In this document: positions 11,933 to 24,701 of the stretch, in pieces | Numbering within the stretch: the stretch's first letter is position 1 | How the letters are laid out: the number at the start of each line of letters is the position of its first letter | Source of the DNA: Adenanthera pavonina | Lineage: Eukaryota > Streptophyta > Magnoliopsida > Fabales > Fabaceae | Length of the DNA: 64,000 nucleotides | Assembly (NCBI GenBank): GCA_026686845.1 | Contig: JAIVEN010000012.1 | Location: 1,118,501 to 1,182,500 of the forward strand | Reading direction: 5' to 3' | Notes under the pieces: generated by a model | What the model was told of the DNA's origin: nothing | The model's input: only the letters and a program-made list of their open reading frames with translations | The model's database searches: none | Position numbers and translations under genes: made by a program

Positions 11933-12660
11933 CACTACACCAAAAATAGCCTTTCTTGGGGTCTAATAGTTACGGTTATAGTAAAAATGACAACAAAAAT
12001 TAGATAGAGGCTTTTGTAGGTAGTTCTAGAAATAAACCGCCAATAAAAACCTCGTTGAGACTTTTGTTTGTAGTTTTAGTAATAACTGCCAAGAAAAGTC
12101 TAACTTATCATGGTTTCTAAAACCACCAACAAAAATTTTGACAACTTTATTAAAAAAAAAAACAAGTTACAAATTGATAAGTTAGCAAATACACAACCAT
12201 TTCATAGAAAAAAAAATCTAATGGTGGCAAAAAGATTTCCTGTTTCATTTTGCCTTGTTCTCTCACTCAATCCTCTCATTCTTAGACTCTATCTCTTCTC
12301 TTCCTTCCCTCTCATCTCTATTCTCTTATCATGTTCTTTAGTAAGGAGGAAGATGTAAACGAACGGATGAATAAGTAAAGGATTGGTGGATCTTAACATC
12401 GATGGCCAAGGCCAGCTTCTCATGCCGCTACCATCATCAGCTTCGATGGCTCCATTTGGATCTGGTGGTTTCTCTTGATAGTTACGATGACAACAACGAA
12501 GATGATGGTGCATCGAGTGAGTTCACTTGATGGAAATAGTGGATTTAATCGAATGGACAAACATGTAGAGGACTAGTGGATCTAGTATAACGAAAGCTCT
12601 ATGTTGAAAACAAGAGCCAATGGTCACCCGTTATTCGCATAACCTAATGAGGTTATCCGC
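11933..12660 (+). mobile_element. CACTA-like terminus and adjoining sequence
   Basis: cactacaccaaaaatagcc at 11933-11951 has the form of a CACTA (En/Spm) element end, followed by reiterated phrases such as gccaayaaaa and cttttgt(t/a)g to about 12130. I could not find the opposite end, so the element is truncated or its right border lies under later insertions. The remainder to 12660 has no supported gene. Confidence 0.4.
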
Positions 12661-13309
12661 ATAACCTCTATCAGATACATTTAATGCAGTTGGTGAATGG
12701 CTATTTTTTTAGAGTAACAGCAAATCCTTGTTTCCCACAAATAGTTTTGCTCTAAAACTATAAATAGGACCTCATTTAAGTTATTGGGTAATATGGAAAA
12801 ACATATAAATGTCAAAACTCTGTAAAATTTATTACTAAATCTTTCAAAGCTTGCCTACCCTCTGTTTAGCTCATTTATTATACTTAAACTTTTATATCCA
12901 CTCTTTGAGAGAGAATTTTCGTACTGTAATCTGTATATTCCTACACACATTTAGATAGTGCTTGGTGTGAGAATACACTAAGAGAGTTCTTATTACTCTT
13001 GAGTGAGAAGAGTGAGAGATTCTTGTTTAGCTCAAGGTTCGAGCTGGGTTGTATTGCAATGTTTGCAAGAACCCATTCAAATCTTGTAAAGGATAGTGAA
13101 GAAATCTCAAGTGGTGGCTTGAGGACTTGACGTAGGTCAAATGAAATAAACCAAACCAAAATAAATCTCTGTGTGCTCTTCTCATTGTTCTTTATTTCTT
13201 ATACTCTGTTTTTCAATAATATGTTATTAGCACTATTACATTTTATTTTCGTAGAAAAATTCAAACTTCTCAATTCACCCTCCCTCTTGGGAAGCCAGCT
13301 GAACTAACA
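12660..13309 (+). repeat. LTR fragment related to the solo LTR at 13794-15659
   Basis: Shares with 14985-15659, in the same order, the tcagatRYatttaatgc segment, a TATA region (aaactataaataggac), the aaatctcaagtg(g/a)tgg segment, and the ending caattcaccc-ccctcttggg followed by ctaaca. The last feature is typical of the end of SIRE/Maximus-type copia LTRs. Its left boundary is not clear, so it is truncated. Confidence 0.6.
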
Positions 13310-13793
13310 GAAAGGTTATGAGCCCTCAAGTCTCGAAAAGGCTTAGGCTGAGTAATGTTGTTAAAGAAAAGGTGTGATATTGATAGAGCAGGTGTCATGA
13401 CTGGTGTCGGATCGAGAATATTATGATCAAGGCTGAAAGTAGGAATAGGAAGAATCTTTCCTTGAGTATACGAATACTACTAGAGGTAAGGTCAGTATGA
13501 GGACCTTATAAGATTGTGGGATTTTATGGAATGGTGGCACAATCATAAGGAACCTAGATTAGAATGTTGATGATGATTGTTTAGCTGATAATATAGCTAC
13601 AATAACTTTGAGTATAAATAGAGAATAGCAGTCAAATTTGTGCTAATAAGGAGTGGAAAAGAGTAATGGGGAGAACACCAAAGTAATAGCCTTAGGTGTC
13701 AATATAAAAGTGAAGAAATTCTATGAAAGGTGGTGAATATGTTAAGACACAAGTAGGACTTGTAACAAGTGTAGGCAATTTGAAGCTAGAGAG
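13310..13793. other. Decayed retrotransposon-like sequence
   Basis: No supported gene. It lies between two related LTRs and resembles the G-richer sequence at 11340-11930, suggesting one old element split by later insertions. Confidence 0.3.
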
Positions 13794-15659
13794 TGTAAGG
13801 ACTAATATAATAGTTTTGATGATAACAAATGTAGAGTAATAAATAAGAAATGCATCATATGTATCTAACGTATATATTGTTCCTTAAAAAAGTAAAATAT
13901 GCATTAACATGTATTTAATTATGTTTATAATACATATATCATACTATACACTAATATATCCACTATACTTTTACAATGTATAATACAAGTTGAATATATA
14001 AATTGGACTAACTACTTGGTTTGTAAGTGTAATATATTACATGTAGAATTGTCCAAGAAGGAAGAGTGAACATTGGAATAAAGAAAGGAAAACTAATATC
14101 ATGTCTCACGCAAAAAAGAAGAAGAGATAGGATGCTCCGAAAATTGAAGATCAGAAGGGAGCATGCCAAGAAGGAGATGACCAAGTGAAAGTAGAGCTAA
14201 AGCATTACAGACTTAGTTATTAGGTATATTTTATTTTCACTTAGTTCTTGAGGTGATTTTAATCTTTGAAATTTACTTAATCTTGTTGTCATATGTTTTA
14301 AACAAGTTAGATTAAGTAAATATAATGTTAGCTTATGTTAGAATTGAAAAATATTTATTAACAGATGAATTTTGTGTTTAACTCATGTTTATTTTGTGTA
14401 AAATTCAAACTTTGCTTAGTGAAATTTGAAATTATAGAGGTTTTATCTTTGACGGACAAATTTCAGTTCTAAAATTCGAATTTTGAGCTAAGTACTGTTA
14501 GTGAAAGTATGTAAAATTTGTATGAAACTTAGTCAAGATTTGAATGTTGGTGAAGTTCTAAAAGAGTTCAAAGTCACCTTTTTCTGACAGATGAACTTTG
14601 GACTTCAAAGTGTGAGTTTTCAATTTGGAAATTGTAAGTCCAATAAGAGCATGACTCTGATAGATGAATTTTAAAATTCAAAATTCAAATTTCAAAAGAG
14701 AGAACTTTTGTATCATATTGAACGTGCCTCTGACAGATGAATTTCAACTTCTGAAATTCGAATTTCAAAGCATATTGTGAAAACTTGAGACAACTATTTA
14801 AACTTTCATAGACACTTTCAGTATGAAAATTCGCATGAACTAACATGGCTTAACTTGGCAAACTTAAAATTCAAATTTCACTCTGTGACAAATGAATTTC
14901 TAAAGTTCAATATTACACACATAACTATGCTATCTCTGTGAAATTCATTTATTGAACCTCAAAATTTGAATTTTGATACGTCAGATGTATTTAATGCCAT
15001 TGTTGAATGACTCTTTTTTACAGAGTAATGGCTAGAACTTATGTTTAATAGATATATCTTGTGTCGAATGTCTAGTTAAGCCACAAATCTATAAATAGAA
15101 CATTATTTGAACTTATGGGTAACAATCTTAGAGAGTTTATGCCAAAATGTTCTTCCAATATATAAAATCTTTCTGTATTAGCATTCTTAGATAAATCCAC
15201 CTCAATAAAGTGAGCTTTCAATGTATCATTTACTATAAAAGAGTGTTTCGATTCTCTAATCATTCTTTTCTACAATTTTTGGGTAGAATCTTAATGTGGA
15301 AAAATACTAAGGGAAATTACACATCTTATAAGGGTATGGAGAGAGTGGCTTTGCAAGTGTTTACTGAAACTTGTGGGATGTACTGAGCCTTCACAAGTGC
15401 CCAGATCAAACTTATGAGATATAGTGAAAATCTCAAGTGATGGTTTGGAGATTGAATGTAGGCCAAGTGTTTTGAGCCGAACTAATATAAATTCTTGTGT
15501 CTTGCTCTTCATCTTCTCTCTTCAATTGCTGCACTAAACTGCCTCTCAATTCATCCTATTCTACTGCACATCTAGTGAAATTGGGTTGTGATTAAAAAAG
15601 GGCAAAAATCTTGCATCAACCAATTCACCCCCCTCTTGGGTGATCAGCCAATCCTAACA
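13794..15659 (+). repeat. Solo LTR, SIRE/Maximus-like copia type, 1,866 bp
   Basis: Starts tgtaagg and ends cctaaca, a terminal inverted repeat with one mismatch. The gttttgatgataacaaatg near the start and the caattcacccccctcttgggtgatc near the end are typical of this LTR group. Flanks are gagag and gaaag, 4 of 5 matching a target duplication. No primer site, coding region or polypurine tract adjoins it, so the internal region was lost, presumably by LTR-LTR recombination. A tctataaatag TATA box lies near 15088. Confidence 0.7.
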
Positions 15660-15664
15660 GAAAG

Positions 15665-16442
15665 GCATGGCGTTATAAGAATTATATGATAATTGATATG
15701 GCCCTCTTGGTGGATGACCAAGCAAACCAGAAAATACAACGAAAATGATCTCATGAACAAGAACAAGTTGATGATCATGTGCTAAAACCAAGGAAACTTG
15801 TTCCTAAGCTCTAACGATGACGCCCACTCGGTTGATCACTCCGGTTGGTAGGTCACGAGTTCTCAGGAGAACATAAATTCAGATAATCCTCACACAAGAG
15901 AATTGAAGGAAAATAATTCTTATTCAACTTGTTAAAAAAACGTAGGTCTAAATACATAAATTTATAATGACCTCTAAAATCCTTTAAAATAATTAGAGGA
16001 TCTCATAAAATAAGTAATTAATTATTCCTAAAACTAAGGGACAAAAATTACTTAAATTGTGAGACTAAATCTTATGAGATTGTAAGAATCTCACTTATTT
16101 GGAAACTAAATCACTCTAGAATATTCCAACTTACTAATTAAGTAAAAACATTTTAGAAGACACTAGATAACACTAAATAAATATGAAAATTACTTTAAAA
16201 AAGTTACTTTTTGAAAGCCACAAAGAAAGTGACATTTTTGACTCAAACATACATAATTTATGATATACTTGAGAGCCAAGTAGTCATAATGGACCTAAGA
16301 TACTTAAAATACTAATTTGCACCCTTGGAAATATAATTAGGAACCCAACAAAGACTCAAATAAATAATTAGGACAAAATAACTTGAAGCCCATTAAGAAT
16401 TAAAAATTAAAGATTTGGGCTTAAGAGTAGCGTTATGGATCC
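15665..16442 (-). repeat. Gypsy-like LTR region, minus strand
   Basis: No reading frame. It follows the stop of the gypsy-type C-terminal fragment at 16443-16691 on the same strand, where a 3' LTR would sit, and contains a promoter-leader-like segment. Exact borders were not resolved. Confidence 0.35.
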
Positions 16443-16691
16443 TTAAGTGACTTCTTCAATTGTGAGGTCATTAGAAGCTTGGTTCTCTTGGACTTGAACT
16501 TGTAAACAAATTACCATGCTTCTTACTCCATACGAAGATGCCATTATTGAGGGATTATTGGGCTTGGAAGATGCCTCTATCTCATCAAGGTAGAAACCTT
16601 CTTTATCTTGCAAGTCTTGGATAAGCCTATTCAATGCTTCCCTCATAGCTTTAGCCTTTGCTTTTGTAATTGGTCCACCAATGTGTTTCAA
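16443..16691 (-). pseudogene. Ty3/gypsy polyprotein fragment
   Basis: An 82-residue minus-strand frame containing GGPITKAKAKAMREALNRLIQ, which resembles the GGP(I/M)TRARAK segment common in plant Ty3/gypsy polyproteins. It ends at a natural-looking stop followed by the LTR-like region. Nothing recognisable precedes it upstream (above 16691), so it is a remnant. Confidence 0.55.
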
Positions 16692-17339
16692 AGGGTCTTT
16701 TGAAACATTACTTTTCCAAGTATAAAGTTAGGCTTTACTTCCTTGATGGTCTCCATCAATAATGTTTGCTCACCAGGTACCAATCGAAGTATCTATGTCT
16801 ATGGGTTTCAATGTTAATGATCTGGGAATGGAAATAGACAAATGAGGAGAAACACTAGAATAAGGATTAGGGTTCTCCAATGCCATGGTAAGTAACGAGA
16901 ATTGAGGAAAGCAATAGGGTGATAAAGAGATTTGATGGGTAACAACTATTGAGTTAAACCAGTTTTAAGGGAGTCAATGCATAGATGAATTATGTTAAGA
17001 GATTGGATACAAGAAAGGTGGTTCATATGATAAGGAGGCTATTAAAGAATGAGAAATTTCTTTTTGTACAAATTTGGAAATAAAGTTGGACGTCTTAAGG
17101 TGATTAAGACAATCCATTAGGAACCGAGCAGTACTAGGTGAACAGAGTCTCATGGAAACAAACATAGTGGATTGCACTATCTAGCAAATTAGAGGAATTC
17201 TTAAAAGCCAATGGCCATTCAATTGGACAAAATGGTTACGTTAACTAGTGAAAAAGATGGCTAAAGATAAAAGCAATGGGATTATATGCCCTTGAAGGTT
17301 ACCTCCTAACTTAGAAGAGATGCACAAAGTATTATTAGC
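16692..17339. other. Decayed gypsy internal sequence
   Basis: No frame of useful length. Position and base composition suggest it belongs with the chromodomain fragment and LTR that follow on the plus strand. Confidence 0.3.
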
Positions 17340-17359
17340 CAAACTCACATTATAGAATG

Positions 17360-17597
17360 TGATAATGTTCAATTGCAAGAGGATTTGTCATTTGAGGATA
17401 AACCAGAAAAAATTACAAATACTACAATGAAGCAAATAAGGGATGAGACTATTAAGTTTGATAAGGTTTGTAGGGAAAGATTGACATCAGGAAAGACTGC
17501 TTGAGAGATGGAGAAAATTGATGTGAATGGAGTATCCTCACCTTTTTCTTTTAGATATGTGATTCGAATTTCAAGGACAAAATTTCTTTTAAAGTAG
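17360..17597 (+). pseudogene. Chromovirus integrase chromodomain tail, decayed
   Basis: On the plus strand, about residues DLSFEDKPEKI ... ETIKFDKVCRER ... TA-stop-EMEK match the chromodomain end of plant Ty3/gypsy chromoviruses, whose family text is of the form DLSYEEKPVKIL..., IKxVKV, and EATWELE. An in-frame TGA takes the place of the conserved Trp. The frame closes with ISRTKFLLK just before the LTR, as in intact elements. In an active element this domain steers insertion to certain chromatin. Confidence 0.6.
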
Positions 17598-17603
17598 AAA
17601 GGA

Positions 17604-19646
17604 TGTAGCGACCCTAATTCAATTGTTCCGAACATATTACTGGACTTACAGAAGAGTATTCCTAGAATTATGCAGGATCGGAGGAAGGTTTGAGATAGAA
17701 GCTCTCAACACCATGGCGGGGTTCCTTAGTGCTACGGCAAGAGTGTAAAATTGGGCCAATGGGCTTAGAGATAGAATGCACTGGAGCTATAGTGCCATGT
17801 CAAGGATTTAGTTTTTAAATACTATGAACAATAGATCATAATAGTAAAGATATGTGGTGGTAGTGGTGCTCTACTAGGGTTTTCTTATTTTGAGGTTATG
17901 TGATATGATTTGGAGCTCCAGGAAACTAGGATTTCATAAGTATGATGATTTCCAACCTCCTCCCTCTTCTTTCTCTAAGTTTAATTGTGGGTTTTTGTTG
18001 TTGGTTGCTGGGGTTCCATTTAAGATGGATTTTGGCTAATTAAATTGTGTTAAATTGCTTCAAATGATGTGTTATTGGGTGTATTCAAGCCTTAGGTTAT
18101 AGATTTTGGGTGATTGTGTGGTTGTTTCTCCAAACCTTAGTCTTTAGTTTTTGATTCTTGGTGGAGGTTGAATTTGGAGAGGTTTAATTATTCTTGGTGG
18201 AGGTTGAATTTGGAGAGGTTTAATTTGACTGTATGTGGTATGGGTTAGTATTGGAATCTTGGTTTCATTGGGTTCATGCTTGGAATACCTGATTTGAGCT
18301 TTACCAAAGGTTATATTTGTCTTGATATGTGTGTGTTTGGTGATTGTATAGGATATATTGGTACATATTATATTCATATGAACTTGAATCAAACTCTCTT
18401 GTTTCAATTTTATATTTGAACTCTTGCCTTTTGGTTTGAATAGTTGCTCCTTAGTTACTAGGACTCTTGTCTCACCCCTATAAGGAAAACTTTTAAAAAA
18501 TGGTTTCTAACTCTAGCAAGAAGGAAGCGGAGGTGGATGAATTCTACTCAATGATGTGCGAGATATTTGAATACCATTGTTGGGTATGTACCCTTTGAGG
18601 ATACATGTTGTATTTGCATAGTATTGTGCCAAGTGTAAGATGTCAATGTGGTACCATATATAACCATCATGGGTGGTCCCTTGGATTGTTTGTGTGTCCT
18701 TGCCTTTCTTGCATGACTTATGCCACTCATGACTCCAAGGTTGGTTGAGGCCTTGATGGGTATTAAAATGTGCGTTGTATCAAAGTGTGGACGTATGCAT
18801 GTTGGTAGTGGTGACATAAGCTACATTGATGTCTTTGTGATGTAGATGTTAGGGACGTTGTGTATGATAGGAGTATATCCTGTTGGTTGCCATAATGAAT
18901 TTACGCCTAGGCAATGGTTACGCCACATGTATTTTGGTGTGTTATGGGGTTATAAGTTTTGTTTGGATTTTAGGGAGGCATTTTGGAAAATGTGTAGGTA
19001 ACTCATTAGTCTTGTTGAGGGCTCAAGGGGATCAAATCCTAAGAGGGAGGTTCCCTTGGGGTGCAATCTCCTTGGACAATGTTCTTGAGTTATTTGTAGT
19101 TGTTGGAAAATGTTTGGTGGTCAAAAGGTGTGTGGTTTGGAAATGGGAGGTGTTAGAGTAATGTTTTAGCTAAAAGTGATCATTTCAGTTTGGGAGGTTC
19201 AAAATCTGAACATGGAGGAATTTTGGGGTGCGGTTTGGGCCCATAATTAGAGGAGGTATGGTGTGATTTGTAAGCTTTGGAATCATGGGAATCGGAGGTT
19301 TGGGTAGGAAGATATATGCGTCCAAAGTTTGTCCAAAATGACAACAAATTATTGTCATCGCAGCAATCTTAGGTGCTACGGCACCATCCCTCCACGCTAT
19401 GGCACCACTGGGTAGCTCTTACTCCTTGGATGTTTTGTTGCATGGTTGCAGCATTTGGTTTTCCATTCATTATTAACTCGTTCTTCTAAGTTTTCCCTTA
19501 GGATTTTCATTCTGATGTGTCCTTTTGAGTTATTCTCTAATTATGTCTTGATTGAAAACAAATCCTAGTGTTGCTTCTCATCTAGCAAGTGTCAAGGAAT
19601 TGATTGCAGGATGGTTGTTTCCATCTTAAATCAATAGGATGTTACA
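17604..19646 (+). repeat. Chromovirus (gypsy) 3' LTR, about 2.04 kb
   Basis: Begins tgtagcgaccc directly after a purine tract (aaagtagaaagga) that follows the Pol stop, and probably ends gttaca at 19641-19646. Phrases such as gtgctacggca and ctatggcacca recur in it (near 17731, 19372, 19398), as in other plant chromovirus LTRs. The right border is the weaker call. Frames on either strand inside it are chance. Confidence 0.55.
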
Positions 19647-19649
19647 ATT

Positions 19650-20133
19650 TCGAATAAATTAGATAGTTTATTATAATATTAAACTATATTTTCAAAAAAA
19701 AAAAGTTAATTGTTGTACGCACCCTAACATTAGAATAAATCTCTACGCTAAACAAAACAAAAAAAAGAATAAACCTCTATCATCAACATATTTGTAGCTA
19801 GATGCTTCAACAAGTTGATTTGAAAAATTGCTTAGATGACCTAAGCTCATTTATGTGAAACAACTAGTATTATTATTCTTCCAATGTTGAGGGTAAATAA
19901 TAGATTTCTTTCAACTAATTTGGTTATTGCACTAATCCTCAAAAGAAATTTTGAGGTTAAATGATAAATTCCTCCCAACTAAAGGTTGGAAATTGAACCT
20001 CTAAAATTGGATCTCTAACTATTTATTTCAGAAATGAAAATACCCAGCACCCATGCTAGCTTGAGTTAATAACTGTAAAAGAAATTTTAATTTTACTTTA
20101 GGTTTGTTTGCAAGTTTTAGCAAATCCATCTAA
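19650..20133. other. AT-rich intergenic sequence
   Basis: Nothing recognised. A short repeated phrase (aaatgataaattcctcccaact near 19960 and a diverged form near 19895) is the only structure. Confidence 0.4.
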
Positions 20134-20142
20134 TATCTAATA

Positions 20143-20872
20143 GAGTAAAATACTAACATCCCTTATATTTTGTCATAACTATAGAGACTTCTCCTCTATT
20201 TTGGAAATCTAGACTTTAGACCAATTTGTTAACACCATTAGAAATATTCTAAAAAGATTCAAAAAATACTATTTATTAATTAAGAATCATATGAATATAA
20301 ATTATATTTACCAATTTATTCCTCATTATATTAAATTCATAATTGATTAAGTTTTTCTTTTTACTTTTTCAATTAATTTTGATTAATTTTGTATGAGGTA
20401 AAAAATAATAAATTTTATAACACAATCAAAATTATGTTATCTTTATAATCTAACAAAAAAAATTAAAAATAAATGTGATTGGAAGACTTTTTTACCCAAG
20501 TCTATTTTTAAAAGAATGATAAACAAATAAGTTTAAAAAATTTAAAATTATGAAATTAATCATTGATTAATTTTATAAAATGATAAAAAAAATTTTAAAA
20601 TATATATATTACAATTATTTTTTTTGTCTAATATATTTGTTTAAATGATTATTCAATAATATTTATGTCATTGAGGGATATTTATGTCCAAAAAAATAAT
20701 AAACATATGACTTTAATTAATAATTGGGTGGATGGAAATGAGATTTTAAAAATAGAAGGAGGTTTATGTAATATAACTTTTAATTTAAAGGGAGATTAAT
20801 GTAGGTTTTCAGAATATAGGAGAATTCTCCATAGTTAAGATAAAGTAGAGGGGCAGTTATTGTATTTTACTC
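20143..20872. mobile_element. MULE-like non-autonomous element, 730 bp
   Basis: The ends gagtaaaat (20143) and attttactc (20872) open imperfect terminal inverted repeats of about 75 bp. A perfect 9-bp target duplication, tatctaata, flanks it at 20134-20142 and 20873-20881. A G-starting inverted repeat with a 9-bp duplication is the Mutator-superfamily signature. The interior is AT-rich and encodes nothing. Confidence 0.88.
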
Positions 20873-20881
20873 TATCTAATA

Positions 20882-22599
20882 TTATATGAAAATATGTTTT
20901 TCCCATTCATCTAAAGGATATCTTTTGATTGTAACTTTAAAATTTTATTCTAATTTTAAATGAGTATTGCAAAAATAATCCATCAAAAAAATGATAAAAA
21001 ATTGGATATAATTTTATTATTTATATTTTTTATAATTTTATGTGTAAAACTATATTCATATATGTTGACACCATTCCATTAATAGGGCAAACCAAATAGG
21101 TCTTCTAGAGGTCCATCATGGTCCAAGAGATTCAAAGCTCAACGAATAAAGTTGAAACATAAAAGCTTTGACACGAAGTACTTACTATACAAGATTGCAG
21201 GACATGCTTAGAGACCAAGGGCATGTTGGGGGAAACTCTAGGACATGCAAAATAATCGCTCCTTCTTGCACATATAAATATGGATGGAGTCGTAGAAGAA
21301 TAACACGCACATTGTCACAAATCAAACCCAGAACCTCACATTACAATGGCAAGCTCTCACAGCTTTAATCCTATTACTCTAATGAAAACCACCACTTGTG
21401 GTGTTATTTTCATTATCTTTTAGTTTTTAGGAGTAATTTTATTGAATCTTCAAGATCCAAAAGTGTGCCCAAACTTGCAAGATGCTGACAGATAATTCAC
21501 TTTCTAAGTCTACCTTCGAGTTCCTACACTATAGCTATATTTTTCTTTTTATTTTGTATTTTTCTTTGACACGTAGAAAAATTGTGGTAAAAAACCTCAA
21601 GTGCCTTTGATGTTTGATTTAAAAGTTAAGTTGAAATTATTTACAAGTTGAAATTATCATTCTTGAGGTTTACTATCTTTGACATGCTTAATTGCAATGT
21701 AATTTTGCTTTAGATTTTCCAAGAGCCAATGATATAATATAAAATTTTTCCAACCATATATTATAAAAATTTGAATTTGAATTTATACGAATAAGACTAT
21801 GAAATGGGATAATTATAAGTTTTTAAAATAGAGTTAAATTTCAATTTATTTAAAAATACCTTAATATATACATTGAACGAGTTACAAATATTAAAAGATT
21901 AATTTATTAAAAAAAAGAAATTCTTTTAAAGATACTATTTTTTTTAAAGATGAAGTATTATAGATTCATGCATGTAAGTTGCAGTTGATGAAGGATAAGT
22001 TGCTCTAACGATGAAATCTAATATGTTGGCAAAAAGAAAAAAGGTTAATAATATGGCTGCACTAAAAATTGGAACTCTATCCCTTGTCATTAATCACCTC
22101 CAACTATTTGTTTCCCCTCCGCAATTTCAGCTATATTATAACTGCTCTCTTAAAATTAGATTGATATGGTTAATATAAATATATTAATTAAATTTATCAT
22201 AATTTCATAATTTAAAAATACTAAATTAATTATCAAAAGTTGACAAAAACCATAAATCTATTATCCATTATATTTATATATATAAAGATTGGACATAAAG
22301 ATGATAGGAATTGGATGTGAATAACTGATGTGGCAAAACACTATTTATCATTCATGGCACCGCCTCAATCACACGGTGCATATCACTGCGCTTATCTAGG
22401 TCCTCGTCATAAATTTGCTTATAACTGAATTTTAACTTCCAATAAACTGGACATGTATTATATGTGTAATTATTATATATGTACTTTGGAAAAAAAAACT
22501 ATTATATATGTACTGTTAAAAATATAAATGTAATTGCTATCAAGACAAAGTTGGATTTTAACCATAAAAACATCTCTACAGCCATGTCACTCGATTAGG
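20882..22599. other. AT-rich intergenic sequence
   Basis: No supported gene or element. A less AT-rich stretch at about 21090-21400 carries a 66-codon frame without recognisable motif. Confidence 0.4.
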
Positions 22600-23541
22600 A
22601 CTATGCAAGTTTAACCAGTAGTGTCGAATTCATAAGAAGGAGATATTCATGATTCTTTAATTTGCTTGTCCTGAATTTTAACCATGATATTGCCTTCTTC
22701 TCACAATTTGATATCCACTTTAGAGAACACAAATACAATACGAAAACAGCCCTCTTTTTTCTTGAGGATTTCAGGGAGGAAAACGTAGAATGCATTTGTT
22801 TAGATGCAGTGAATTATGAAAGACTTGAGAACGAAGTCTTAAGGATGGAGAGTTCTAATAGGACTTTATTATCTCAAACAACTTGGAGATTGATAACAGG
22901 GTAATGGCATGAAATCTTGGGCCAAACTACCTAAGAGATATGAGGAATCATGATGTATATGGAACAGCCAGTAATGTTATAATAGATTGTCTTGGATGGA
23001 ATATAAGGGTTTCAGCATTCTTTTACTCAACCACCTTAGGTAACCAATGCAGCCAGATTAACCTACAACTTTAATGTCTATACAGGATCTCATTATGCAT
23101 GATTGTGGTAAGTAGGATGTTAGATAGTTATGATTATAATATATTCAAAGACAGGTTGTTAGATAAATTGTGAAAATGCCGTTTTCAGTAATAGAGGGCC
23201 AAGACAAAATAATTTGGAAAGGTAAGGCTTGTGTGATTAAAGAGTAGCAGATGGGGATTATAGAATTTCGCAACACAAATTTACATCCAATGCTTCAATT
23301 CCAGACAGGTTTTTTCAGGCCCCGAAAAAAACTAATGAAGAGGTTTCTGCAGCATGTTTGGAAATTAACCCTTCATTTTGACGAAGATTCTCCCTCATTT
23401 TCCCTTATAGTTTTCTCTTCCCCCAATTTTCCCCAATTTCCAAATAAAGCCTAAGGGTGTTTATATAGAGTTCATGTCTTTATGTGGAGGCGCTTATAAG
23501 AAAGGCTCTTCCTATGTAGACAATTTTGAAAGATCACCAAC
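22600..23541. other. Unassigned sequence with an unrecognised 80-codon frame
   Basis: A plus-strand frame at 22662-22904 reads ALFFLEDFREENVECICLD in its middle. It lies 0.6 kb upstream of, and on the same strand as, a LINE zinc-binding fragment, so it may be decayed LINE sequence, but I cannot match it to a known domain. The rest shows nothing definite. Confidence 0.25.
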
Positions 23542-23590
23542 ATGAATATCACAGTGGAATGTTCAGTATGTGGAGAGGAAGAAGAATTAA

Positions 23591-24701
23591 CAACAACAAC
23601 AACAACAACAATAGCCTTATCCCACTATATGGTGTTGGCTACATGGATCAAATGACGCCAATGAGCTCTATCAAACGCCATATCCTCAAATAAATCATTT
23701 CTTGAAAGGTCATTCCTTATAACTTCCCTTAATGTTCTTTTTGGTCTTCCTCTATGCCTTTTGATCGAGCTCCAGACCATTTGATCAATTCTCTTCACTG
23801 GCTCCTTTTGCCCTCTTCTTTGTACATGCGCAAACCACTTTAAACGATTTTCCACCATTTTCTCTTCGATAAGTGCTATCCCAACTTTCTTTCGTATACA
23901 GTCATTTCGTATCTTATCCAATTTTATATGACCACACATCCATTTCAGCATTCTCATCTCTGCTACTCCCATCTTATGCTCTTGTTGTCCTTTCAAAGCC
24001 CAACATTCACTACCATATAGCATTGCTGGCCTTATAGCTGTTCTGTAAAATTTTCCTTTAAGCTTAGTATGCACCTTGCGGTCACAAATAACTCATGTTA
24101 CTTTCCTCCACTTTAACCACCCAGCTTGTGTCCTATGCATAACATCCCCATCAATTTCACCATTATTCTGTAAAATTGACCCCAAATATTTAAGCTTTGA
24201 CACCTCAGAGATGATTTGCTCTCCAATTTTTATCTTTAAATCATTTCTAATTGGCCTCTTATTAAATTTGCAATGCATATATTTCGTCTTACTTCTACTC
24301 TGACGGAAACCTTTTGATTCCAAAATATGTCTCCATAATTCAAGTTTAGAGTTGACCTCTTCTCTTGAGTCCTCAATTAAAACTATATCATCCACGAAGA
24401 GCATACACTTTGGAATTTCTTCTTGTACATGTTCTGTAAGAACATCCAAAACCAGATCAAACAGGTATGGACTTAAAGAAGATCCTTGATGTAAGCCTAT
24501 TATTATAGGAAAGTCTCTTGTCACACCTCCAGGGGTTCTCACACTTGTTGTTACCCCCTCATACATATCCTTTATGACTCGAATATAAATCACACGGACA
24601 CATTTCTTCTCTATTGCTTTCCACAATACATCTCTTGACATTCTATTATAGGCTTTTTCCAAATCAATGAAAACCATATGTAAGTCCCTCTCTTTACTCC
24701 G
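23591..24701 (-). mobile_element. 5'-truncated L1-type LINE with 16-bp target duplication
   Basis: A perfect direct repeat, gaggaagaagaattaa, lies at 23575-23590 and 24702-24717. The element's 3' end is a (TTG)7 tail, seen as (caa)7 at 23591-23611 on the plus strand. The 5' end stops inside the reverse transcriptase, as is usual when target-primed reverse transcription ends early. The perfect duplication indicates a fairly recent insertion. Confidence 0.93.
23625..24701 (-). pseudogene. LINE reverse transcriptase, 5'-truncated, one stop
   Basis: A minus-strand frame of about 359 codons begins within the palm domain (VFIDLEKAYNRMSRDVLW) and runs through GLHQGSSLSPYLF and the catalytic FVDD motif (MLFVDDIVL) to the C-terminal region with AIRPAMLYGSECWALK and a basic RHRGRPKRT segment. 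One in-frame TGA at 24093-24095 splits it, at a place where the family has Gly; the frame is the same on both sides. The endonuclease and the first part of the reverse transcriptase are missing. In a full element the protein nicks DNA and copies its own RNA at the nick; this copy is dead. Confidence 0.9.

Noticed and set aside
18144..19161. Minus- and plus-strand frames inside 17604-19646
   Set aside because: They overlap on opposite strands inside an LTR and lack motifs.
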